A stretch of DNA of 45,283 nt, from contig JAJUJD010000007.1 of the NCBI GenBank assembly GCA_029267315.1, forward strand, positions 1 to 45,283, in the 5' to 3' direction. Shown here piece after piece: positions 26,336 to 35,801 of the stretch. Origin of the DNA: Alcaligenaceae bacterium (GTDB lineage: Bacteria; Pseudomonadota; Gammaproteobacteria; Burkholderiales; Burkholderiaceae_B). The position numbers were made by a program, and so were the translations under genes. Below the pieces are notes generated by a model. It was not told the origin of the DNA. It did no database searches and saw only the letters and a program-made list of their open reading frames with translations. The first letter of the stretch is position 1. Each line of letters opens with the position of its first letter.

Positions 26336-28393
26336 ATGTTCGAGTTCAAAAAGACGTCGCAAATCCAACGCAAGCGCATGATCGTGCGCGTGTGGGTGGC
26401 TGGCCTGTTCGCACTGATGTGTTTCTGCTTGCTGGGTGCCCGGCTGTGGCACTTGCAGGTTGTCCGCCACGATAGTTTGTCAGCGCGAGCCGAACAGAAC
26501 CGGATTACCGTGGTGCCCATTCCGCCCCGTCGAGGTGAAATCCTCGACCGCAATGGCATCGTCCTGGCCAGCAATCACCGCGACTACACCTTGTCCGTCG
26601 CGCCGGCCAGGGTGCAAGGCGATATGGAGGCCATGCTCGATGAAATTGGTGAGCTGGTGGAAATCAGCCCGCGCGACCGCCGCCGCTTTCTCAAGAACGT
26701 CAGCCAGAACGGCCGTTACACCGAAATTCTCCTGCGCAACAACCTGACCGACGAAGAGGCCTACTGGTTTGCAGCGCACTCGTGGCGCTTCCCTGGAGTG
26801 GAGCTTCAGGCGCGATGGGTCCGAGAATACCCTCATGGAGAAACTGCCGCACACGTACTTGGATACGTGGGCAGAATCTCCGAAGCGGACCTTCATCGCC
26901 TGGAAGAGGAAGGCAATATTGGAAACTATCGTGGCACTCAGGTGATCGGAAAAAAGGGCATAGAAAGCACCTGGGAAGAAGTGCTACATGGTCGGACAGG
27001 GGTCGAGGAAGTCGAGGTGACCGCCTCGGGTCGTCCAGTGCGAACGCTCAGCCGTATCGACCCCGTGCCCGGGGCGAACTTGCGGCTCTCTTTGGACATA
27101 CAGTTGCAAAAGGTGGCGGAGCGCGAATTTGAGGGTCGCCGCGGGGCGCTGGTTGCCATCCATCCTCCCACTGGGGAAGTGCTGGCCTTCGTTTCCGCGC
27201 CTTCTTTCGACCCCAACCTCTTTGTGGACGGGATAGACGTTGAAAACTGGAAGCGGCTCAATGAGTCGCCAGACCACCCCTTGGTGAATCGACCCCTTAC
27301 CGGCACCTATCCAATCGGTTCCACCTACAAGCCGTTTGTAGGCCTGGCCGCCCTGGAACTTGGCAAGCGGGGGGCCAAGGACCGCATCCAGGATCCCGGC
27401 TATTTTGAATTCGGTGGACAGCGTTTCCGCAATGCTGGGGGAGCGGCCTATGGGCCCACGGACATGCATCGCGCAATCGTAGTGTCCTCCGACACCTATT
27501 TCTTTTCACTGGGGCCAGAGATCGGTGTCAACGCCTTGCACGATTTCTCCAAACAGTTTGGTTTCGGACAGCGCACAGGAATCGACCTGGACGGTGAACG
27601 CCGCGGAGTATTGCCTTCCACGGAGTGGAAACGCAACGCGTACAAGAAGCCGTCGCAGCAACGTTGGTATGCCGGCGAGACCGTTTCTGTGGCGGTAGGA
27701 CAGGGCTACAACTCCTTCACCTTGTTGCAGTTGGCTCAGGCCACCTCGGTTCTTGCCAATAACGGGGTTTATATGCGGCCCCACCTGGTGGACCAAATTC
27801 ATTGGTCGCGGACGGGCGCGGTGGAAAAAACCGTCACGGAACCGACCCATGTTATTCCGCTCAAGCCGCAGAATCTGGCGGTGATTCGCGATGCCATGGT
27901 GGATGTCGTACGCAAGGGAACAGCGCGCAGGGTGTTCAACGGTGCGCATTATCAGGCGGCAGGCAAGACGGGCACCGCCCAGGTGTTCAGTCTGCGCGGC
28001 GCACGCTACGACGCGGACACCGTCGATGAGCGTCTGCGCGATCACTCGCTTTTCATGGCTTATGCACCCGTGGAAGATCCACAGATCGCCTTGGCGGTCA
28101 TCGTGGAAAACGGCGGCTGGGGCACGGTCGCGGCAGCGCCAATAGCGCGCAAGGTGTTCGATTTCTGGCTGGATCCCAAACGGGTGGAAGCGCGCGCGAC
28201 GGCTGATCTAAGCGGGGTCGCCGAGCCACTGGCAGAGTCGGAAGACGTGGAAGAAGGTGCTCAGGGGGAATCCCCTGACGCAGTGGTTCCCCCGGAGCAT
28301 CTGCCTCCGCCGGCTCACGATGACGAGCCTCCTGTGCGGGTTCCCACCGGCCCACAGCCGTCATTGCGCATTCAGCTTAGGAGTGTGGAATGA
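26336..28393 (+). CDS. mrdA: penicillin-binding protein 2 (elongasome transpeptidase)
   Basis: Monofunctional class B transpeptidase that cross-links side-wall peptidoglycan with RodA, 685 residues. It has an N-terminal cytoplasmic segment and membrane anchor (VWVAGLFALMCFCLLGARLW), then the pedestal domain with RRGEILDRNG. The transpeptidase domain carries S329-x-x-K332 (YPIGSTYKPF), S384-S-D386 (SSDTYF, the usual SxD form of PBP2) and K544-T-G. The last 50 or so residues are an acidic, proline-rich tail with no recognised fold, longer than in E. coli. It overlaps rodA by 4 bp (ATGA). Confidence 0.96.
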   Translation: MFEFKKTSQIQRKRMIVRVWVAGLFALMCFCLLGARLWHLQVVRHDSLSARAEQNRITVVPIPPRRGEILDRNGIVLASNHRDYTLSVAPARVQGDMEAMLDEIGELVEISPRDRRRFLKNVSQNGRYTEILLRNNLTDEEAYWFAAHSWRFPGVELQARWVREYPHGETAAHVLGYVGRISEADLHRLEEEGNIGNYRGTQVIGKKGIESTWEEVLHGRTGVEEVEVTASGRPVRTLSRIDPVPGANLRLSLDIQLQKVAEREFEGRRGALVAIHPPTGEVLAFVSAPSFDPNLFVDGIDVENWKRLNESPDHPLVNRPLTGTYPIGSTYKPFVGLAALELGKRGAKDRIQDPGYFEFGGQRFRNAGGAAYGPTDMHRAIVVSSDTYFFSLGPEIGVNALHDFSKQFGFGQRTGIDLDGERRGVLPSTEWKRNAYKKPSQQRWYAGETVSVAVGQGYNSFTLLQLAQATSVLANNGVYMRPHLVDQIHWSRTGAVEKTVTEPTHVIPLKPQNLAVIRDAMVDVVRKGTARRVFNGAHYQAAGKTGTAQVFSLRGARYDADTVDERLRDHSLFMAYAPVEDPQIALAVIVENGGWGTVAAAPIARKVFDFWLDPKRVEARATADLSGVAEPLAESEDVEEGAQGESPDAVVPPEHLPPPAHDDEPPVRVPTGPQPSLRIQLRSVE

Positions 28394-29532
28394 AAAGGCT
28401 GGCGAACCAGGGGGTACGGGTGCTTACGGCCTTTGACTGGCCCTTGCTTGCCCTGTTGATCATTATGGCCGTATTGGGCCTGACCATCATGCACTCCGCG
28501 GTAGGCGGCACGGACTGGCGCTTCGCTGAGCAGACACGTAACTTTGTGGTGGCATTCGCCGCCATGTGGATTGCTGCTGCGCTGCCGCCGCCTTTGCTGA
28601 TGCGGCTCTCACCTTATGTGTATGCAGTCGGGGTGATCCTATTGCTCGGGGTGGAGTTTTTCGGCGAAACCAGCAAGGGTGCAACGCGTTGGCTGGATCT
28701 CGGGCTGGTGCGCATTCAGCCGTCCGAGATGTTGAAAATATCGGTGCCCATGATGCTGGCCTGGTATTTCCATAAGAACAAGGGCAGTTTGCGTCTGCGA
28801 GATTTTTTTGTGGCGTCCCTGCTGTTGGTCATTCCCTTCATCCTCATTGTGCGCCAGCCCGACCTCGGCACGGCCTTGCTGGTTTTTGCCAGTGGCTTCT
28901 TTGTCATTTATTTCGGTGGGCTGTCTTTCAAGCTGTTGGTTCCACTGTTTGTCGGGGGCGCGCTCCTAATAGGCGGTGTGATCTACTATGAGGAACAGAT
29001 CTGTCAGCCGGACGTCGACTGGGTTGTTCTGCATGAGTATCAGAAGCACCGTGTGTGCACCTTGCTGGACCCGACTTCCGACCCGTTGGGCAAGGGGTTT
29101 CACACCATTCAGTCCATGATTGCGATTGGCTCGGGTGGCATTTACGGCAAGGGGTATCTGAAAGGTACGCAGGCACATCTGGACTTTATTCCAGAGCGCA
29201 CAACCGACTTCATCTTTGCCGTGTATGCCGAAGAGTTCGGTCTGTACGGTGGCATCATGATGCTGGTGCTGTATGGCCTATTGGTGATGCGCGGGCTGCA
29301 CATTGCCATGCAGGCGCGAACGCAATACGGGCGCCTGCTTGCCGGTGCAATGGCGATGATGTTCTTCACTTATGTGTTTGTGAACATCGGTATGGTGACG
29401 GGTATTCTGCCCGTGGTGGGTGTGCCGCTGCCCTTCCTGAGCTACGGAGGCACCGCGTTGCTGACCTTGGGCGTTGCTGGCGGACTCCTGATGAGCATCA
29501 GCCGCTATCGCCCTCCACGCGACCGCGAATAA
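28390..29532 (+). CDS. rodA: SEDS peptidoglycan glycosyltransferase RodA
   Basis: Polytopic inner-membrane enzyme that polymerises lipid II for side-wall growth with PBP2, 380 residues and about ten membrane helices. SEDS landmarks are GATRWLDLGLVRIQPSEMLK, RQPDLGTALLVFASGFFVIY, the extracellular loop with QSMIAIGSGGIYGKGYLKGT (with the expected Asp in HLDFIPERTTDFIFAVYAEEFG), and VPLPFLSYGGTAL near the end. The name mrdB is equivalent. It is the last gene of the mre operon and is convergent with mutY, with stops only a few bases apart. Confidence 0.96.
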   Translation: MKRLANQGVRVLTAFDWPLLALLIIMAVLGLTIMHSAVGGTDWRFAEQTRNFVVAFAAMWIAAALPPPLLMRLSPYVYAVGVILLLGVEFFGETSKGATRWLDLGLVRIQPSEMLKISVPMMLAWYFHKNKGSLRLRDFFVASLLLVIPFILIVRQPDLGTALLVFASGFFVIYFGGLSFKLLVPLFVGGALLIGGVIYYEEQICQPDVDWVVLHEYQKHRVCTLLDPTSDPLGKGFHTIQSMIAIGSGGIYGKGYLKGTQAHLDFIPERTTDFIFAVYAEEFGLYGGIMMLVLYGLLVMRGLHIAMQARTQYGRLLAGAMAMMFFTYVFVNIGMVTGILPVVGVPLPFLSYGGTALLTLGVAGGLLMSISRYRPPRDRE

Positions 29533-30597
29533 TCAACTGACCGGTAGAGCGTCCAGCAGGGCGCGTACGGGCGCGGGTGTGGCGGTTTGCGCCAAGTGGT
29601 CGAACGCGACCCAGGCCTCCATGGGCCGAGTCTCTCCAACGTTGGGCGGGGCTTCCAGGAGCCAGGGCGCGATGTGCAGGCGGAAATGGGTGAAGGTATG
29701 AACGATGGTAGCCATGCGGCCATCATCGTTCATGACAATTCCGCGTGCCTGACAATCCGCCGCCATTTCTTCGAGCGTGTCGTAGCGTGGCAGGCTCCAC
29801 AGCCCGCCCCATATGCCAGTTTGCGGCTGCTTCTCCAGAAGCAGATGGCCGTCGCGGTGTAGCAGAAGCATGGTGCAATGACGTTCGGGCAGTACGCGCT
29901 TGGGCCGCCTTTCGGGCAGCTGGTCTTGTAAGCCCCGCAAGCGCGCTTCGCAATCGCTTGCGAGCGGGCATGTTTCGCACAGCGGTTTGCTGCGCGTGCA
30001 AACTTGCGCGCCCAGGTCCATCAAGCCCTGGGTGTAGGCGGCCATGTCGAGGCTGCCACTGGCCTGTTCCACAGCCATTTCCGCCAGAGCCCACAGGCGC
30101 TGCTCCACGGCCCGAAGCCCCGGATACCCATGGATGCCAAAATACCTTGTGAATACCCGCTTGACGTTCCCGTCCATGATTGACGAGCGCTCGCCATAGC
30201 AGAATGCCGCAATTGCAGCTGCCGTAGACCGGCCTATGCCGGGAAGAGTGGCGATTTCTTCGGCGGATTTGGGAAAGCGTCCACCATGTTCCCGCGCTAC
30301 GACCTGAGCACAGCGGTGCAGGTTGCGAGCGCGGGCGTAGTAGCCCAGGCCTGCCCAATATGGCATGACTTCTTCCTGGGTGGCCTGCGCCAGGCTGTGA
30401 ATAGTGGGGAAGCGTTCCAGGAAGCGTTCGTAATAGGGAATGACGGTGCTGACCTGGGTCTGCTGCAACATGATTTCTGACAGCCATACCCGATAAGGAT
30501 CTTGCGTGCCCTGCCAGGGCAGGTGATGGCGGCCATGTTGGCGTTGCCAGTCGCAGACCCGTTGGGCCAAGTCGTGCAGGCTGGAGGGACTGGACAT
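29533..30597 (-). CDS. mutY: adenine DNA glycosylase MutY
   Basis: Base-excision glycosylase that removes adenine mispaired with 8-oxoguanine, 354 residues. It has the helix-hairpin-helix LPGIGRSTAAAIAAFCYG, catalytic Glu in LSEIMLQQTQV, catalytic Asp in IMDGNVKRV, and a four-cysteine iron-sulfur cluster (CTRSKPLCETCPLASDC, spacing 6-2-5). The C-terminal NUDIX-like domain reads GHLLLEKQPQTGIWGGLWSLP and HTFTHFRLHI. I chose ATG 30597, one base after the ftsX stop; the open frame extends to 30663 inside ftsX but does not look like the family. Confidence 0.95.
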   Translation of the reverse strand: MSSPSSLHDLAQRVCDWQRQHGRHHLPWQGTQDPYRVWLSEIMLQQTQVSTVIPYYERFLERFPTIHSLAQATQEEVMPYWAGLGYYARARNLHRCAQVVAREHGGRFPKSAEEIATLPGIGRSTAAAIAAFCYGERSSIMDGNVKRVFTRYFGIHGYPGLRAVEQRLWALAEMAVEQASGSLDMAAYTQGLMDLGAQVCTRSKPLCETCPLASDCEARLRGLQDQLPERRPKRVLPERHCTMLLLHRDGHLLLEKQPQTGIWGGLWSLPRYDTLEEMAADCQARGIVMNDDGRMATIVHTFTHFRLHIAPWLLEAPPNVGETRPMEAWVAFDHLAQTATPAPVRALLDALPVS

Positions 30598-30598
30598 A

Positions 30599-31507
30599 CT
30601 AGAAGTGGGTATTGCGATAGACAGACCACCGCGCCGAAAGTGAGCCCAGGATGGCCACCACAATGCCCGCCAGTATCAGACTGACGCCATCAGGCAGGTG
30701 CAAAGCCAATTCGGTGCCGTAACTGCTGGCCAAGCGGTTGATGGCGGTTCCCAGCGGTTGAAGGGCACCCCAGGCTATCACCACGGCCAGGGCAGAGGAA
30801 AACAGGCCCGTCAATGCGCCCAAGTAAAGAAATGGTCTGCGAACAAAGCTTTCCGTCGCGCCCACCAGACGGGCGATGGCGATCTCTTCCCGCTGCGTTA
30901 AGGCTTGCAGGCGCACAGTATTGAAGACCGTTGCGAGCACCACAACCGCTACACCGAGCGCCAACATCCACAACCCCATGCCAAGAAAGTCCAAGAGGGC
31001 CTGCAGCCGTTGTACCCACGCGCTGTCCACCTGAACAGTGTCAACTGAATCCAGCTGCCGCCACTGTTGGCTCAAGCGGTTGGTGGTCTGCGCAATCTCA
31101 GGATGCTGCCGCAGCGTGACAACAATGGCGTCCGGCAAGGGATTGTCGGGAAGGACGGCCAAAGCATCGGACCATGCGGGACGACTGCGCAGCAGTTCCA
31201 GCGCCTGCTGGCGTGTGATGACTTCCAGTGATTCGATGTCCTCTGCGTGCTGCTGCTGAAGATCCGCACTGATTTGTCGCGCGGCCTCAGGCGGGGCGGC
31301 ACGATCCAAGTACAAGGTGACTTCCGCAGACACCGGCAACTGGCTGATGACTGGCTTGGCAGTGTCCAGCACGGCGGCCACCACAATTGGCACGGCCAGA
31401 CTCAGGCTGATCACCAAAATATTGCACAGCGAGGAAAAAGGTTGATTACGGAGCCGCCGGAAAGCAACGCCCAGCGCGTAACGGTGTTGGTTCAGCCAGC
31501 GTACCAT
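30599..31507 (-). CDS. ftsX: cell-division ABC transporter permease FtsX
   Basis: Inner-membrane partner of FtsE that controls periplasmic amidase activation at the septum, 302 residues. Four hydrophobic helices in the FtsX arrangement: one near residue 30, a large periplasmic domain (about 50-165), then three C-terminal helices (LGMGLWMLALGVAVVVLATVF, TGLFSSALAVVIAWGAL, GVSLILAGIVVAILGSL). TLRLQ-type cytoplasmic motif: FNTVRLQALTQREEIAIARLVGA. It overlaps ftsE by one base (TGATG). Confidence 0.95.
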   Translation of the reverse strand: MVRWLNQHRYALGVAFRRLRNQPFSSLCNILVISLSLAVPIVVAAVLDTAKPVISQLPVSAEVTLYLDRAAPPEAARQISADLQQQHAEDIESLEVITRQQALELLRSRPAWSDALAVLPDNPLPDAIVVTLRQHPEIAQTTNRLSQQWRQLDSVDTVQVDSAWVQRLQALLDFLGMGLWMLALGVAVVVLATVFNTVRLQALTQREEIAIARLVGATESFVRRPFLYLGALTGLFSSALAVVIAWGALQPLGTAINRLASSYGTELALHLPDGVSLILAGIVVAILGSLSARWSVYRNTHF

Positions 31508-32172
31508 CAGACCCCCGGCGTGTCGGTGAAGCGGCCACCTTCAATACGCATGGTCCGCCGGGCATAGTCGGCCATCAGCCCCCGGTCGTGCGAAGCGATG
31601 AGGGTGGTGACGCCCACTCGATTGAAATCGCGAAAGACGTCCATGATGCGGCGCGCGCTCTCCTCATCAAGGTTTGCGGTGGGTTCGTCGGCAATCAGTA
31701 TGGATGGGCGGTTCACAATTGCCCGGGCTATGGCCAGACGCTGCTGTTCCCCACCCGACATCTCGACGGGGTTGAGATCTTCCTTACCGGCCAGGCCGAC
31801 CTTCTCCATGGCAGCCCGTGCGCGCGAAACGGATTTGGCCGGGCTGTGGCCCGTCACGGCCAGAGGCAGCAGTACATTTTGAATGGCACTGCGGTCGTAT
31901 AACAGGTGGGTGTCTTGCAATATCACGCCGACTGCACGTCGCAGATAGGGGCGTGCTCGGGAAGCCATGCGGTCGCTTCTATGCCCGTTAATGAGCGTGG
32001 CTCCCCGACTGGGTGGCTCGAGCCCGCCAATGAGTTTGAGCAGGGTGGATTTGCCGGCCCCCGAGGGGCCCGAGACAAATACGAATTCGCCAGGTTCTAT
32101 ACGGAAATTCACGTCCGCCAGTATGTTGCGGCCGCGTCCGTAGGACTTGAAAACATGCTGGAATTCGATCAT
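31507..32172 (-). CDS. ftsE: cell-division ABC transporter ATPase FtsE
   Basis: Cytoplasmic ATPase of the FtsEX complex, 221 residues. Walker A GPSGAGKST, Q-loop VILQDTHLLYDRS, signature MSGGEQQRLAIARA, Walker B ILIADEPTANLD and H-loop TTLIASHD are all intact. First gene of ftsE-ftsX-mutY. It is divergent from aapJ across 160 bp holding a 9-bp inverted repeat. Confidence 0.96.
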   Translation of the reverse strand: MIEFQHVFKSYGRGRNILADVNFRIEPGEFVFVSGPSGAGKSTLLKLIGGLEPPSRGATLINGHRSDRMASRARPYLRRAVGVILQDTHLLYDRSAIQNVLLPLAVTGHSPAKSVSRARAAMEKVGLAGKEDLNPVEMSGGEQQRLAIARAIVNRPSILIADEPTANLDEESARRIMDVFRDFNRVGVTTLIASHDRGLMADYARRTMRIEGGRFTDTPGV

Positions 32173-32213
32173 CGAAAACGTGCCAACGCAGTGGAAGAGC
32201 CTTTCTTTGCAAA

Positions 32214-32273
32214 GGCCTCAAGGGATATCCCCCATGTTACTGGCGGTAAACGAACGGCTACATTCTTGAGGCC
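32214..32273. repeat. 9-bp inverted repeat between ftsE and aapJ
   Basis: GGCCTCAAG (32214-32222) and CTTGAGGCC (32265-32273) are perfect inverted arms around 42 bp, in the divergent promoter region. GCCTTT/AAAGGC at about 32200-32217 forms a second, overlapping hairpin. The arms end about 60 bp before the aapJ start. It could be a looped operator or a chance dyad. Confidence 0.4.
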
Positions 32274-32332
32274 GTGGATGCTCATTGTATGCCACGAACT
32301 AGCGGTCACAACGACAACCAAGAGGATATTCC

Positions 32333-33349
32333 ATGAAATTCAAATCAGCGTTGGTCATTGGCGCGTCCCTGTTATTCATTGGTGCCGGGGCGCAGGCGGG
32401 CGAGACCTTCGACGCAGTCAAAAAGAAGGGTTTCGTGCAGTGTGGCGTGCATACCGGGCTGCCCGGTTTCTCCATTGCAGATAGCCGCGGCGAATGGAAC
32501 GGCGTTGACGTCGACATCTGCAAAGCCGTTGCCGCCATGGTGTTTGGCGACGCCTCAAAATTCAAGGTTACATCGGTCACCACCCAGCAACGTTTCACTG
32601 CGCTGCAATCGGGCGAAATCGATGTACTCACCCGCAATACCACCGCTACCCTGACACGCGACACCACCTTGGGGCTGATGAGCACTGGCATCAACTACTA
32701 CGATAGCCAGGGCATCATGGTGAAGAAGGAGCTGGGTGTCACCAGTGCCAAGGAACTCGACAACGCAACCATCTGTGTGCAGCCTGGCACCACGACCGAG
32801 CTGAATCTCGCAGACTGGTTCCGCTCCAATGGTCTGACCTTCACGCCGGTTGTCATCAACAGCCCTGACGAAGCCATGCGCTCTTACGAGGGTGGCCGTT
32901 GCGACGCCTTCACCACCGATAAATCCGGGCTGGCCACCGTGCGTACCACACTGCCGAATCCGGACGATCACGTGATTCTGCCGGAAGACTTCTCCAAGGA
33001 GCCGCTGGGCCCCATGGTTCGTCAAGGTGATGACGAATGGTTCATGGTGGTTCGCTGGGCGCTCAACGCCATGATCGAAGCAGAAGAGTACGGCATCACC
33101 TCTAAGAACCTCGACGAAATGACCAAAAGCCAGAACCCCAACATTCAGCGTATTCTGGGCGTGACGGGCGAAATGGGCAAAGGCCTGGGCTTGGACAACA
33201 AGTGGGCCTACAACATCATCAAGCAGGTCGGCAACTATGGCGAGTCGTTCGATCGTAATATCGGTGCCTCCTCGCCGATGAAGCTCGAACGCGGGCTGAA
33301 CGCCCTCTGGAAGGACGGCGGTCTTATGTACGGCTGGCCCATCCGCTAA
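32333..33349 (+). CDS. aapJ: general L-amino acid ABC transporter, periplasmic binding protein
   Basis: Family 3 solute-binding protein of the Aap system, 338 residues including a signal peptide (MKFKSALVIGASLLFIGAGA, cleaved near AQA-GE). AapJ-typical segments are VKKKGFVQCGVHTGLPGFS, WNGVDVDICKAVAAMVFGD, LQSGEIDVLTRNTTATLTRD and YEGGRCDAFTTDKSGLA. The system takes up a wide range of L-amino acids. The start has AGAGGA upstream. A large hairpin follows the gene before aapQ. Confidence 0.95.
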   Translation: MKFKSALVIGASLLFIGAGAQAGETFDAVKKKGFVQCGVHTGLPGFSIADSRGEWNGVDVDICKAVAAMVFGDASKFKVTSVTTQQRFTALQSGEIDVLTRNTTATLTRDTTLGLMSTGINYYDSQGIMVKKELGVTSAKELDNATICVQPGTTTELNLADWFRSNGLTFTPVVINSPDEAMRSYEGGRCDAFTTDKSGLATVRTTLPNPDDHVILPEDFSKEPLGPMVRQGDDEWFMVVRWALNAMIEAEEYGITSKNLDEMTKSQNPNIQRILGVTGEMGKGLGLDNKWAYNIIKQVGNYGESFDRNIGASSPMKLERGLNALWKDGGLMYGWPIR

Positions 33350-33363
33350 ACCCTTCAGGGTCT

Positions 33364-33408
33364 CCGGTCTGTTGAGAACGGCTACTTTGGTGCCGTTCTC
33401 CAGGCCGG
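33364..33408 (+). repeat. large aapJ-aapQ intercistronic hairpin
   Basis: An inner 9-bp stem GAGAACGGC (33374-33382) with GCCGTTCTC (33392-33400), and an outer 8-bp stem CCGGTCTG with CAGGCCGG (one G-U), separated by a TT bulge. No T-run follows. This is the usual place for a stem that stabilises binding-protein mRNA or partly stops transcription, giving more AapJ than permease. Confidence 0.8.
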
Positions 33409-33497
33409 TGTTTACGTAGTAAAGGCGGCGCGTCCAACTGTGCGAGCGCCGCTGCAAACCGATTCAACCGGTCTTCATCTGCCGGAATCAGACTTCC

Positions 33498-34685
33498 ATG
33501 ACAAAACAGAGCACCTCCGCTTCGCCATCACGCAGCAGGCGATTATCCTGGAATGATCCTGCCACCCGGGCCCTGCTTTACCAGGTACTCGTGGTCGGCA
33601 TCGTCGGCTTTGTCGTCTGGTACCTCGTTTCCAACACACTGCATAACCTGTCGGTTCGCAATATCTCCACTGGCTTTGGGTTTTTGGGGCGCGAAGCTGG
33701 GTTTGCCATTGGCGAGTCTCCCATTTCTTACACCCCTGCGGACACCTATGGCCGCGCGGTCTGGGTTGGCCTGCTGAACACGCTTCGTGTGTCCGTTGTC
33801 GGTATCGTGCTTGCCACCTTGCTGGGCACGCTCATCGGCGTCGCGCGCCTGTCGAAGAATTGGCTGGTATCTGGCGTAGCAAGTGTGTACGTGGAAGTGA
33901 TGCGCAATATCCCGCTGCTGCTGCAGCTGTTCTTCTGGTACGCCATCATCACCGAGAACATGCCCGGGCCGCGTCAGGCGCTTACACCGCTGCCAGGCGT
34001 ATTTCTGTCGAACCGCGGTCTGAAACTGCCATCGTTGCAGGGAGATGCTCTCGACTGGATTCTCGGGGGGCTGGCACTGGCCATTGTGCTGGTCATTCTG
34101 GTTGCCCATTGGGCGCGCAAGCGTCAGGCCGCCACGGGGCAGATCTTCCCGGTGGGAAGTGTCTCCATTGCCTTGTTGCTTGCCCTTCCACTGGCTGGCT
34201 GGGTTGCGGGAGGCGCCGAACTTTCCGTCAACGTTCCCGTCCTCAAGGGTTTCAATTTTGTAGGTGGTATCACGCTGTCGCCGGAATTTTCCGCGCTGCT
34301 GCTTGGCCTGGTGATATATACCTCGGCTTTTGTGGCCGAAGTGGTGCGTTCAGGGATCCAGGCAGTCGGCAAGGGGCAATGGGAAGCGGCTGAAGCCCTG
34401 GGGCTCTCGCGTGGACGCACCCTGCGGCTGGTGGTCCTGCCCCAGGCATTGCGGGTCATCGTCCCCCCCATGACGAGCCAGTATCTCAACCTCACCAAGA
34501 ACAGTTCGCTCGCGGTCGCGATCGGCTACCCCGACATCGTTTCCGTGGTGAATACCACGCTGAATCAGACTGGGCAGGCGATCGAGGGCATTCTTATCAT
34601 CATGGCTGCCTATTTGACAGTGAGTTTATCGATCTCGATTTTCATGAACTGGTACAACAAGCGCATTGCGCTGGTGGAGCGCTGA
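33498..34685 (+). CDS. aapQ: general L-amino acid ABC transporter permease AapQ
   Basis: Inner-membrane permease of the HisMQ type, 395 residues with about eight membrane helices. The first conserved block is VGLLNTLRVSVVGIVLATLLG, and the transport-domain loop is IQAVGKGQWEAAEALGLSRGRTLRLVVLPQALRVIVPP (EAA-type loop, overlapping parts). A long central periplasmic insertion (about 155-250) is typical of AapQ. It precedes aapM by one base. Confidence 0.95.
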   Translation: MTKQSTSASPSRSRRLSWNDPATRALLYQVLVVGIVGFVVWYLVSNTLHNLSVRNISTGFGFLGREAGFAIGESPISYTPADTYGRAVWVGLLNTLRVSVVGIVLATLLGTLIGVARLSKNWLVSGVASVYVEVMRNIPLLLQLFFWYAIITENMPGPRQALTPLPGVFLSNRGLKLPSLQGDALDWILGGLALAIVLVILVAHWARKRQAATGQIFPVGSVSIALLLALPLAGWVAGGAELSVNVPVLKGFNFVGGITLSPEFSALLLGLVIYTSAFVAEVVRSGIQAVGKGQWEAAEALGLSRGRTLRLVVLPQALRVIVPPMTSQYLNLTKNSSLAVAIGYPDIVSVVNTTLNQTGQAIEGILIIMAAYLTVSLSISIFMNWYNKRIALVER

Positions 34686-34686
34686 T

Positions 34687-35778
34687 ATGAGTGCGATTCC
34701 TGCTTCTCCTGAACTCGCGCCACGTCCACCCGCGAACAAGGTCGCCTGGCTGAAGGAAAACCTGTTCTCGTCGCCGCTGAACATTCTGCTGACGGTGCTG
34801 GTAGCCTGGCTGCTGATCATGTCTGTCCCTGCGATGCTGGACTGGTTGTTCTTCGATGCCGATTTCACCTCCGATACGGCACAGGAGTGCCGAAAGGCAG
34901 AGGGTGCCTGCTGGGCATTCATAGCTGAAAAGCACCGCCTGATTCTCTTCGGGGTTTATCCATACGATGAACAGTGGCGGCCGCTGCTGGCATCCATCAT
35001 CCTTGTTCTCGCGCTGGTGTGCAGTGCCATCCGTCGCTTCTGGTCGGCTTGGCTGCTGGTCCTTTGGACAGTCGCCCTTGTGGCAGTGGCCGTACTGATG
35101 TGGGGCGGCGTTTTCGGACTATCCTATGTGGAAAATGATCGTTGGGGAGGGCTGCCCGTCACCTTGATCCTGTCCACTTTCGGCATTGCCTTTGCCTTCC
35201 CGCTGGGGGTGCTGTTGGCCTTGGGGCGCCGCTCCAACATGCCGGCTATCAAATCGCTGTGCGTGGTGTACATCGAGCTGATTCGCGGTGTACCGCTGAT
35301 CAGCCTGCTGTTCATGTCATCGGTAATGCTGCCGCTGTTCCTGCCGGAAGGGTTCTCCATCGATAAGCTGCTGCGGGCACAGATCGCCATCATTCTCTTT
35401 GCGGCAGCGTATATTGCCGAGACGGTACGTGGCGGCCTGCAATCCATTCCCAAAGGCCAATATGAAGGGGCTGATTCCCTGGGCCTGACCTACTGGCAGC
35501 AGACACGGCTTATCATCCTGCCCCAGGCTCTGAAAGTCGTGATCCCACCCTTAGTGGGCATCTTCATTGCACTGTTCAAGGACACCTCACTGGTCGTGAT
35601 CATTGGCATCTTCGACCTCACCCAGGCGGCAAAAGCGGCTATCGCCGATGCAGCCTGGCGCGGCTTCAGTGTGGAAGCCTATGTCTTCATTGCAGTCATC
35701 TATTTCATATTCTGTTATGCGATTTCCCGTTACAGCCAGGCGCTGGAGCGTCATCTGGACAAGGGATATCAACGCTGA
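34687..35778 (+). CDS. aapM: general L-amino acid ABC transporter permease AapM
   Basis: Second permease subunit of the Aap system, 363 residues. It has the AapM-like periplasmic region with a Cys pair ([15 protein letters not shown]) and the EAA loop [38 protein letters not shown] (overlapping parts). I chose ATG 34687, right after the aapQ stop; an in-frame ATG at 34666 would overlap aapQ and lacks a ribosome binding site. Confidence 0.94.
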   Translation: MSAIPASPELAPRPPANKVAWLKENLFSSPLNILLTVLVAWLLIMSVPAMLDWLFFDADFTSDTAQECRKAEGACWAFIAEKHRLILFGVYPYDEQWRPLLASIILVLALVCSAIRRFWSAWLLVLWTVALVAVAVLMWGGVFGLSYVENDRWGGLPVTLILSTFGIAFAFPLGVLLALGRRSNMPAIKSLCVVYIELIRGVPLISLLFMSSVMLPLFLPEGFSIDKLLRAQIAIILFAAAYIAETVRGGLQSIPKGQYEGADSLGLTYWQQTRLIILPQALKVVIPPLVGIFIALFKDTSLVVIIGIFDLTQAAKAAIADAAWRGFSVEAYVFIAVIYFIFCYAISRYSQALERHLDKGYQR

Positions 35779-35801
35779 GTAAGCGGAACAAGGAGTCGAG
35801 C

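Noticed and set aside
32555-33457. 300-codon open frame on the minus strand
   Set aside because: Antisense to aapJ, with no family pattern or ribosome binding site.
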